Positions 17,017 to 23,608 of a stretch of 34,525 nt of DNA are shown here, piece after piece. The DNA comes from Pseudomonas caspiana. Lineage in GTDB: Bacteria; Pseudomonadota; Gammaproteobacteria; Pseudomonadales; Pseudomonadaceae. The stretch's first letter is position 1. Every line of letters starts with the position of its first letter. The stretch spans positions 23,966-58,490 of the forward strand of contig NZ_LOHF01000030.1 in the NCBI RefSeq assembly GCF_002158995.1, written 5' to 3'. Below the pieces are notes generated by a model. It was given only the letters and a program-made list of their open reading frames with translations. It was not told the DNA's origin and ran no database searches. The position numbers were made by a program, and so were the translations under genes.

Positions 17017-17088
17017 TACTTGTCCACCAATAGAACGGGAGGAAGCCAGCCCGGCAGCGCCTAAAAGTCTGACGTCCTATTACGCATG

Positions 17089-17364
17089 TTACGGGTATGC
17101 CTGCCTTGAATGCAGCACGCTCACAATCTCTATCTGATCGGATGCGATGCGATAGACCAAAATATAATTCGGATGCGCCACGAGTTCACGGGTACCAGCA
17201 ACTCGGCCATTCGGGTACAGGTAGGGGTGCTCCGAGAGCGGAAGAGGTGCTGTCTCAAGCCGAGCTTTTAAACGGCGCGCTGCGTCTGGATCTTCGACTG
17301 ATATGTAGGTGATTATTTCGGTAAGATCCGAAATAGCGTGACTCAGCCAAACAACTGGCAGCAT
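17089..17364 (-). CDS. RelE/ParE-family toxin
   Basis: Small toxin of 91 residues of the RelE/ParE superfamily. Members either cleave mRNA at the ribosome or poison gyrase; sequence alone does not decide which. Visible family features: VVWLSHAISDLTEIITYIS (first helix pair), DPDAARRLKARLETA, LSEHPYLYPNGRVAGTRELV and the core strands NYILVYRIASDQIEIVSVLHSRQAYP, with the C-terminal HxRQ-type motif common to ParE-like toxins. The ATG (17362-17364) overlaps the antitoxin stop by one base, the usual TA coupling. The gene appears intact. Confidence 0.9.
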   Translation of the reverse strand: MLPVVWLSHAISDLTEIITYISVEDPDAARRLKARLETAPLPLSEHPYLYPNGRVAGTRELVAHPNYILVYRIASDQIEIVSVLHSRQAYP

Positions 17365-17558
17365 TAGTTACCCAATCTCCGCTTGCGCTCAGCGGCTTCA
17401 ATGATAGCGTCCATTTTTGCCATCACCTCATCATGAGGCACAACGGACCCTGGGTTATCCAGCGACCGCTGTACCTTTTCACGGAACCAGCGATCATAGC
17501 TGTCAGCCTGCTCTTGAGTTTCGAACTCTGACACAATTGGAGAAAGTAGCGCGCTCAT
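17364..17558 (-). CDS. Antitoxin of the ParE-like pair (PaaA-like)
   Basis: The 64-residue acidic/helical protein is encoded directly before the toxin with a one-base overlap. The segments LSPIVSEFETQEQADSYDRW and the following FREKVQRSLDNPGSVVPHDE match, from memory, the PaaA/stability-determinant antitoxin family. The tail EAAERKRRLGN is basic. Such antitoxins wrap around the toxin and are often largely disordered. A strong GGAGG ribosome site lies 5 bases before the ATG at 17556-17558, which fits antitoxin excess over toxin. Promoter or operator sequences were not clearly seen in 17559-17660. Confidence 0.85.
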   Translation of the reverse strand: MSALLSPIVSEFETQEQADSYDRWFREKVQRSLDNPGSVVPHDEVMAKMDAIIEAAERKRRLGN

Positions 17559-17668
17559 GAGGACCTCCGTTTTTGGGCTGCTCGAAGTTTAGACCTTTTC
17601 GCTGGAAGCTGTCTCGACCGTCTGGAAAATCGGAAAAAGCCTACGCTGACTCGTTCTGAGGAACTGAG

Positions 17669-17710
17669 GCCCGAAAATCTTGTTGCCCGAGATAGTCAAG
17701 ATTGGTTGAT
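17669..17710 (+). repeat. Degenerate copy B of the corC 3' end
   Basis: By eye, 35 of 42 positions match 16206-16247 without a gap. Read in the corC frame it still encodes GPKILLPEIVKIG followed by a stop, against GPKIVLAKVVKID and stop in corC. It marks the right end of the toxin-antitoxin segment. Confidence 0.85.
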
Positions 17711-17721
17711 GAACCGAGACT

Positions 17722-17815
17722 CCCGTAGGAGCGGCTTAAGCCGGGAGAGCATTATTCGCGACGTAGATATGCGGTGAATGTGAAGGCCCCTCCCGGCTAA
17801 AACCGGTCCTACGGG
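17722..17815. repeat. Palindromic (REP-doublet-like) repeat
   Basis: Two 26-bp arms (17722-17747 and 17790-17815) match as inverted copies at all but about three positions (CCCGTAGGA, CGG and AGCCGGGAG shared), with a 42-base centre. It carries the GTAGGA and CCGG signature of Pseudomonas REP-type elements and lies just before the convergent M23 gene end. Confidence 0.85.
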
Positions 17816-17826
17816 GTGCAGTACTC

Positions 17827-18723
17827 TCAATTCCCACCCACCGCAAAATTCGGCAGGCTTTGCACCGGCTGTGCAAACTCGTACGGGATGGACTCCAGCG
17901 CCAGGCCCACGTTGCGCTGGACGACGAAGTGCAGGTGCGGGCCGCTGCTGTTGCCGGTGTTGCCGGAGCGGGCCAGGGCGCTGCCTACCACGACGTGCTG
18001 ACCTTCCTTGACGCTGACCGAGCCGCGCATCAAGTGCAGGTACACGCCCATGGTGCCGTCGTCGTGCAGGATGCGCACGAAATTGCCTGATGGGTTCGAA
18101 CCTTTGCCGGTCTGGTCGTTTTCAATTTTGACGACCACGCCACCGCGCGCGGCGATGATCGGCGTGCCCTCCGGCATGGCGATGTCCATGGCATAACGGC
18201 CTTTGGGGCCGAAGTGGCTGTACTTGCCGTTAGGCCCCTGACTCAAACGAAACGGACCGCCGACCCACGGCAACGGATAACGATAAGCCAGGCTTGTGCG
18301 CTGCGGATCACCGACGATGGAGCGCAGGCTGGTTTTGTAGCTCATGGCCTTGCCAACGACTTTGGGGCTCAGGACCGTGACGCGCTCATTGCCCCGTGCC
18401 GGTATCGTGCGACGAATGGTCTGGTCGGCGACGCCCAGGACGTTCTTCCCGCCAGAGATTTTCAGTTCGATTTCTACCGGCGCATACAGGTCGTTGCGGA
18501 CATAAAGGCTGTCCACGCCTTTGTCGCGCTTGGTGCTCAAATGCACCTGACGCTCGATGTGCTCAACCATCCGATCCTTGAACACCACCACGGCAGCCCC
18601 CGGCGTCGGCCGGTCGGTAAACGAGACCACGCCGTTGGCATCGGTGAATTTGTAGATCGTCACCGCTCCGGCCGTTTGAGCAGCCAGCAACAGAGCACAC
18701 AGGATCAGTAAGCGCTCAAGCAT
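17827..18723 (-). CDS. Periplasmic M23-family (LytM-type) peptidase with N-terminal DUF4124
   Basis: Predicted secreted Zn metallopeptidase acting on peptidoglycan cross-bridges, or a regulator of such enzymes. The 298-residue product has a signal peptide (cut after AQTAGA, about residue 20), a DUF4124 module (VTIYKFTDANGVVSFTDRP, about 21-60), a middle beta domain and an M23 domain (about 165-270). Zn ligands are visible: His and Asp in YSHFGPKGRYAMDIAMPEGT and the HxH in SSGPHLHFVVQ. All key residues appear present, so it may be catalytically active. No clear ribosome site precedes the ATG at 18721-18723. It lies between the islet and the response regulator gene; P. aeruginosa has a similar gene here. 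Confidence 0.9.
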   Translation of the reverse strand: MLERLLILCALLLAAQTAGAVTIYKFTDANGVVSFTDRPTPGAAVVVFKDRMVEHIERQVHLSTKRDKGVDSLYVRNDLYAPVEIELKISGGKNVLGVADQTIRRTIPARGNERVTVLSPKVVGKAMSYKTSLRSIVGDPQRTSLAYRYPLPWVGGPFRLSQGPNGKYSHFGPKGRYAMDIAMPEGTPIIAARGGVVVKIENDQTGKGSNPSGNFVRILHDDGTMGVYLHLMRGSVSVKEGQHVVVGSALARSGNTGNSSGPHLHFVVQRNVGLALESIPYEFAQPVQSLPNFAVGGN

Positions 18724-18910
18724 GGGATGGGTCTGGGCTGTAAAGAAGATGAGGCAAGCCTAACAGTGATTCCTGCGAATGAGGACTCAGCTGTCTCAAT
18801 CGGCAATAGAGTAGCCGTCAAGGAAATCGCGCCAGGATACGCGTTCAACCTGAGGAACCGGCTTCAACTGAGAGAGGGCTCTCACTGCATCATTCGGCAG
18901 TATTGCCATC

Positions 18911-18934
18911 CCGGATAAAGCCGGTCCTGCGAGT
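18911..18934. repeat. Half REP-like element
   Basis: The segment CCCGGATAAAGCCGGTCCTG resembles the right arm of the palindrome at 17790-17815. No clear partner arm was found nearby, so it is a single or decayed half-element in the 218-bp gap before the M23 gene. Confidence 0.45.
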
Positions 18935-18941
18935 GCCGCAA

Positions 18942-19856
18942 TCAAGCTCCCGGCGAGAAGTGCTTCTGTACCGTGCCGCGGGCGATCAGGCGGGAGATGT
19001 AGTCCAGCTTCTGCGCGTCTTGATCGGTAAAGCGGAAGGTCACTTGCAGCCACTCGCTGTCCGGCTTCTGTTCGAACGCCACGATCGCGTGGAGGTAGCC
19101 GTTGAGGCGCGCTACTTCATTGCTCTCGCCCTGTTCCAGGTCGAGCACAGCCTGCTCAAGGATCTGCGGCAGGGATTCACTGCGGCGTACCACCAGCAAT
19201 GCTTCTTTCAGGGTCAGCGCCTTGATCACGCAACTCTGATTGCCGCTCGGCAGGCGCAATTGGCCCTGACCACGTCCTGCAGGTTCTTTCGCAGCGGCTT
19301 TCGGCGGGACTGGCGGAGCTTTGGCAATACCACCAAATCCGGGCGCGGCCGTCACAGCAGGGCCTGCGGCAGGACGTACCACTTCAGCCTTGCCGCCAGT
19401 CAGTGCACTCAGCGAGTCATTGAGCGGCGAGTTCATGCGCGACGGCGCGGTGGACATCACGGCGTCGAGTTTGCCGACTTTGGCCAAGGCTTTCTTGACC
19501 TTGGTCAGCAGCTGTTCGTTGGTGAATGGCTTGCCGACAAAGTCAGTCACGCCAGCCTGAATCGCCTGCACCACGTTCTCCTTGTCGCCACGGCTGGTCA
19601 CCATGATGAAGGGAACGGTTTTCAGGTAGTTGTCCTGTTCACGGCACCAGGTCAGCAGTTCAAGGCCGGACATCTCCGGCATTTCCCAGTCGCACAGGAT
19701 CAGGTCAAACTCTTCGCGGTTCAGGGTGACCTGAGCCTTGCGACCGTTGACGGCGTCCTCGGTGTGAATACCGGGAAAATAATTGCGCAGACCTTTCTTA
19801 ACCAAATCGCGGATGAAAGTCGCGTCATCCACAATCAAAACACTGATCTTACTCAT
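18942..19856 (-). CDS. Two-component response regulator with unassigned C-terminal domain
   Basis: The 304-residue product has an N-terminal CheY-like receiver (1-125; VLIVDDATFIRD acidic pair, phosphoacceptor Asp in LILCDWEMPEMSG about residue 57, VTSRGDKENVV, FVGKPFTNEQLL). A Pro/Ala/Gly-rich linker (about 160-205) follows, then a C-terminal domain (about 205-304; LRLPSGNQSCVIKALTLKEA to DYISRLIARGTVQKHF). The C-terminal domain has the strand-rich look of PilZ-type domains, but the RxxxR signature of c-di-GMP binders is not evident, so this is only a suggestion. A longer frame exists upstream; the ATG at 19854-19856 has AGGAG before it. It lies between phoBR and phoU, as PA5364 does in P. 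aeruginosa. No cognate kinase is adjacent. Confidence 0.88.
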   Translation of the reverse strand: MSKISVLIVDDATFIRDLVKKGLRNYFPGIHTEDAVNGRKAQVTLNREEFDLILCDWEMPEMSGLELLTWCREQDNYLKTVPFIMVTSRGDKENVVQAIQAGVTDFVGKPFTNEQLLTKVKKALAKVGKLDAVMSTAPSRMNSPLNDSLSALTGGKAEVVRPAAGPAVTAAPGFGGIAKAPPVPPKAAAKEPAGRGQGQLRLPSGNQSCVIKALTLKEALLVVRRSESLPQILEQAVLDLEQGESNEVARLNGYLHAIVAFEQKPDSEWLQVTFRFTDQDAQKLDYISRLIARGTVQKHFSPGA

Positions 19857-20019
19857 CGACGCTCCTGCGGGTGTGTCGCCATTGCTGGCGAACCGCGTTG
19901 ATGCTGAACACACCCTATATTTCGGCAAGCATAGCGCTGGCTGATGGCCAAAGGCCAACCTGTTTGACGGCGCCAGGACATTTAATTCGCGGGCGGCTGG
20001 AATTTCTCACGCCCGAGAA

Positions 20020-20052
20020 CAAAAACGCCCAGCTGCGAGCTGGGCGTTTTTT
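20020..20052. terminator. Strong intrinsic terminator after phoU
   Basis: AACGCCCAGCT / AGCTGGGCGTT form a perfect 11-bp stem (20024-20034 and 20038-20048) with a GCG loop, flanked by A and T runs on both sides. It ends the pst-phoU operon 11 bp after the phoU stop. Confidence 0.92.
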
Positions 20053-20063
20053 CGCAGGCAATC

Positions 20064-20825
20064 TTACTTATCGTCAGATTTGTCCGGAACATTAGCGCTT
20101 TCGCTAGTGATCCCCTGCACCTCTTCTTTCATGCGCTTGAGGCCCATGTGCCGCACGTCGGTTCCACGTACGAGGTAGATGACCAGCTCGGAAATGTTAC
20201 GGGCGTGGTCGCCGATACGCTCCAGCGAACGCAGCACCCAGATCACGTTGAGTACGCGGGAGATCGAGCGCGGATCCTCCATCATGTAAGTCGCCAGCTC
20301 GCGCAAGGCGGTCTTGTACTCGCGGTCGATGACTTTGTCGTACTGGGCCACGGAAAGCGCAAGCTCGGCGTCGAAGCGAGCAAACGAATCCAGGGCATCG
20401 CGAACCATGTTGCGCACCTGATCGCCAATATGGCGAACTTCGACGTAACCACGCGGTGATTCGCCTTCTTCGCATAGCTGAATGGCGCGACGGGCGATCT
20501 TGGTTGATTCATCACCGATGCGCTCCAGGTCGATCACCGACTTGGAAATGCTGATGATCAAACGCAGGTCCGAAGCCGCTGGCTGACGACGCGCCAGAAT
20601 GCGCAGGCATTCTTCATCGATGTTGCGCTCCATCTGGTTGATGCGGTCGTCGACTTCACGAACGCGCTGGGCCAGACCGGAGTCCGCTTCGATCAAGGCA
20701 GTCACGGCATCGTTGACCTGCTTCTCGACCAGACCGCCCATTTCGAGCAGATGGCTGCGTACTTCTTCAAGCTCAGCGTTGAACTGTTGCGAGATGTGAT
20801 GCGTGAGGCTGTCTTTATGAATCAT
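20064..20825 (-). CDS. phoU: Phosphate signalling protein PhoU
   Basis: Cytoplasmic helical protein that couples the Pst transporter to PhoR and represses the Pho regulon when phosphate is plentiful. The 253-residue product has two three-helix repeats, each with the metal-binding signature: VIDLERIGDESTKIARRA (about 97-114) and SLERIGDHARNISELVIYLV (about 197-216). The acidic tail ends NVPDKSDDK. It is the last gene of the pstSCAB-phoU operon, 68 bp after pstB, with a strong terminator directly after it. Confidence 0.97.
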   Translation of the reverse strand: MIHKDSLTHHISQQFNAELEEVRSHLLEMGGLVEKQVNDAVTALIEADSGLAQRVREVDDRINQMERNIDEECLRILARRQPAASDLRLIISISKSVIDLERIGDESTKIARRAIQLCEEGESPRGYVEVRHIGDQVRNMVRDALDSFARFDAELALSVAQYDKVIDREYKTALRELATYMMEDPRSISRVLNVIWVLRSLERIGDHARNISELVIYLVRGTDVRHMGLKRMKEEVQGITSESANVPDKSDDK

Positions 20826-20893
20826 GCTTGGTGTCCTTGGAACGTCCGGTTAAGTGCGAAAACGCAGCGGTGCTTCAGGGGTTTGAGCAGGAC

Positions 20894-21727
20894 CTAGCCG
20901 TAACGACCGGTGATGTAATCTTCAGTCTGTTTTTTAGCCGGGTTGGTGAACATCGTGTCCGTGTCACCGAACTCGACCAGTTTGCCCATGTACATAAACG
21001 CGGTGTAATCCGAAACCCGTGCCGCCTGCTGCATGTTGTGGGTAACGATCACAATGGTGTATTTGGATTTCAGTTCGTAGATCAGCTCTTCAACTTTCAA
21101 CGTCGAAATCGGATCGAGCGCTGAACAGGGTTCGTCGAGCAGCAGGACTTCCGGCTCCACGGCGATGGTCCGGGCAATCACCAGACGTTGCTGCTGACCG
21201 CCGGATAGACCCAGCGCTGATTCATGCAGACGGTCTTTGACCTCGTCCCACAACGCTGCGGCCTTGAGTGCCCACTCGACAGCTTCATCGAGCACGCGCT
21301 TTTTGTTGATGCCCTGGATCCGCAAGCCATACACCACGTTTTCGTAGATGGTCTTGGGGAATGGGTTGGGCTTCTGAAACACCATGCCGACACGACGGCG
21401 CAATTCGGCGACATCTTCACCTTTGGTGTAGATATCGTGACCGTACAGATTGATTGCGCCTTTTACGCTGCAACCATCGACCAGATCGTTCATGCGGTTG
21501 AACGTGCGCAACAAAGTCGACTTGCCGCAGCCGGACGGACCAATGAAGGCCGTCACACGCTGCTTCGGAATATTCAGGCTGACATCGAACAATGCCTGCT
21601 TGTCACCGTAGAACAGGTTCAAACCCGGCACTTCGATAGCCACGGTCTCGTCAGCCAGATGCAAGCCGGACTTATTGCGCCCCAGGGCCGACATGTTGAT
21701 GCCTCGTGCCGGGTTTTCATGCTGCAT
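20894..21727 (-). CDS. pstB: Phosphate ABC transporter ATP-binding protein PstB
   Basis: ATPase that powers PstSCA phosphate import. The 277-residue product has Walker A GPSGCGKST, the Q-loop VGMVFQKPNPFP, the signature LGLSGGQQQRLVIARTI, Walker B VLLLDEPCSALDP and the switch His in VIVTHNMQQAARVSDY. The frame extends eight residues further up, but the ATG at 21725-21727 has GGGAG 8 bases before it and gives the length usual in Pseudomonas. The gap to pstA (195 bp) is unusually wide for this operon and holds a palindromic repeat. Confidence 0.97.
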   Translation of the reverse strand: MQHENPARGINMSALGRNKSGLHLADETVAIEVPGLNLFYGDKQALFDVSLNIPKQRVTAFIGPSGCGKSTLLRTFNRMNDLVDGCSVKGAINLYGHDIYTKGEDVAELRRRVGMVFQKPNPFPKTIYENVVYGLRIQGINKKRVLDEAVEWALKAAALWDEVKDRLHESALGLSGGQQQRLVIARTIAVEPEVLLLDEPCSALDPISTLKVEELIYELKSKYTIVIVTHNMQQAARVSDYTAFMYMGKLVEFGDTDTMFTNPAKKQTEDYITGRYG

Positions 21728-21801
21728 GGAATTGCTCCCTACGCTAACCATTCTGTTGAATCGCCCTTCTCAAACAAATATGACTGTCTGACTAATCGGG
21801 C

Positions 21802-21892
21802 CTGTAGGAGCAGTCGCAGGTGACGACGGCCGCGAAGCGGTGTGTCAGACCAGCCGCTATCGCTGCCTCGCGCTGCTCGTGAGCTCCTACAG
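21802..21892. repeat. Palindromic repeat inside the pst operon, between pstA and pstB
   Basis: Perfect 10-bp outer arms CTGTAGGAGC / GCTCCTACAG (21802-21811 and 21883-21892). The right half (CGCTGCCTCGCG..GCTCGTGAG) matches the elements at 30475 and 31570, while the left half is diverged (GTGACGACGG..), closer to the one at 12059. It seems a hybrid of two element subtypes. Confidence 0.8.
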
Positions 21893-21922
21893 CCCAGTGG
21901 TTGGGCGACCTCTTCATTTCAA

Positions 21923-23593
21923 TCAACTGTCGAACGCCTTGTACTTCTCGCGCAGGTGGTTACGAATAGCCACCGCCGACAGGTTGAGCAAGGCAATCAC
22001 TAACACCAGCAACAGCGCCGTGGCGTATACCAACGGTCGTGCGGCCTCGACATTGGGACTCTGGAAGCCCACGTCGTAAATATGGAACCCCAGGTGCATG
22101 ATCTTCTGATCCAGATGCAGGTAAGGGTAGTTGCCGTCTACCGGCAGCGACGGGGCCAGTTTGACCACGCCCACCAGCATCAACGGCGCCACTTCACCGG
22201 CGGCACGGGCCACGGCCAGAATCAGACCGGTCATCATCGCCGGGCTGGCCATGGGCAGAACAATCTTCCACAGCGTCTCGGCTTTGGTCGCCCCTAGCGC
22301 CAGCGAGCCTTCACGAATAGTGCGCGGGATGCGCGCCAGACCCTCTTCAGTCGCCACGATCACCACTGGCACGGCCAGCAATGCCAGCGTCAGCGACGCC
22401 CAGAGCAGGCCCGGCGTACCAAAAGTCGGCGCGGGCAAGGCTTCGGGGAAGAACAGCCGATCCAGAGATCCGCCCAGCACATACACAAAGAAGCCCAACC
22501 CGAACACGCCATAAACAATGGCCGGAACGCCCGCGAGGTTGTTCACGGCAATGCGAATCAAGCGGGTCACCGGGCCTTGCCGGGCGTACTCACGCAAGTA
22601 AACCGCCGCCAGCACCCCAAACGGCGTGACGATCACTGCCATGATCAGGGTCATCATCACCGTGCCGAAGATCGCCGGGAAAATCCCGCCCTCGGTGTTG
22701 GCTTCCCGCGGATCTTCGCTGAGGAATTCCCAGAGTTTCTTGAAGTAAAAACCCAGCTTGGTCATCGTGCCCATGGCGTTGGGCTGGTAGGCATGCACGA
22801 CTTTGCCCAGGCTGATTTCGACTTCTTTGCCGTTGGCATCACGGGCCGTGAGGCTGTCGCGATCAAACGCCTCGTGCAGTGAGGTCAAACGCTCTTCGAT
22901 AACCTTATAGCGACTGTCGAGCTCGGCTCGCTCGCTGGCCATGTCGGCCTGGGCCTGCGCATCAAGCTTGCCGTCCAGCTCCAGCTTGCGGGCCTGCAGA
23001 CGAAGGCGCTCGATGCCGTGGTTGATCGCGCCAACGTCTTTCTTTTCCAGCTGATAAAGCTCGCGGGCCAGGCCTTCAACGCGCTTGATGCGCTCTTGCA
23101 GTGTCGGCCAGGCCGCTTCGCCCTCAGCGACGACCTTGCCGCCCTCTTTGACGTTGACCAGATAGCCGTAGAAGTTACCCCACTCGCGACGCTCAAGGGT
23201 CATCAGCTCAGGCGGCAGGCTTTGGTTGGATATCCATTCGCCAACGACCCAGGTGAAATCGCTGGGATTGACGTCACGATTGCCGACCTTGACCAGCTCA
23301 CGTGTCATGAACTCCGGGCCATCTTCCGGCACAGGCAAACCCGCACCCTTGAGGCGGGCGCGAGGGACTTGCTCTTGCTCGACGACTTCGCCAATCAGGA
23401 CGTGTTTTTCCTGATTGGGCACATCGTATTGCGCGTACATCAGATCGGCCGGCCAAAAGTGCCCCAGACCACGCACGGCAATTACCGACAACAAACCCAG
23501 CGTCATGATGACCGCAATGGATACCGCGCCCGCACTCATCCAGACGCCCGGGGCGCCTGTTTTAAACCAGCTCTTGAGGGAGTTCTGTTTCAC
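21923..23593 (-). CDS. pstA: Phosphate ABC transporter permease PstA, with large N-terminal insertion
   Basis: Inner-membrane permease of the high-affinity phosphate importer. The 556-residue product is much longer than E. coli PstA (about 296). After a first membrane segment (about 17-40), roughly 260 residues of soluble sequence follow, including a heptad-rich stretch (LYQLEKKDVGAINHGIERLR to KVIEERLTSLHEAFD), before the conserved permease core (about 300-556). The core carries VNNLAGVPAIVYGVFGLGFF and EGSLALGATKAETLWKIVLP, the EAA loop that contacts PstB. The insertion should be periplasmic. Long PstA forms are known from other Pseudomonas. It starts 15 bp after pstC. Confidence 0.95.
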   Translation of the reverse strand: MKQNSLKSWFKTGAPGVWMSAGAVSIAVIMTLGLLSVIAVRGLGHFWPADLMYAQYDVPNQEKHVLIGEVVEQEQVPRARLKGAGLPVPEDGPEFMTRELVKVGNRDVNPSDFTWVVGEWISNQSLPPELMTLERREWGNFYGYLVNVKEGGKVVAEGEAAWPTLQERIKRVEGLARELYQLEKKDVGAINHGIERLRLQARKLELDGKLDAQAQADMASERAELDSRYKVIEERLTSLHEAFDRDSLTARDANGKEVEISLGKVVHAYQPNAMGTMTKLGFYFKKLWEFLSEDPREANTEGGIFPAIFGTVMMTLIMAVIVTPFGVLAAVYLREYARQGPVTRLIRIAVNNLAGVPAIVYGVFGLGFFVYVLGGSLDRLFFPEALPAPTFGTPGLLWASLTLALLAVPVVIVATEEGLARIPRTIREGSLALGATKAETLWKIVLPMASPAMMTGLILAVARAAGEVAPLMLVGVVKLAPSLPVDGNYPYLHLDQKIMHLGFHIYDVGFQSPNVEAARPLVYATALLLVLVIALLNLSAVAIRNHLREKYKAFDS

Positions 23594-23608
23594 GAACTTC
23601 TACCTTCC

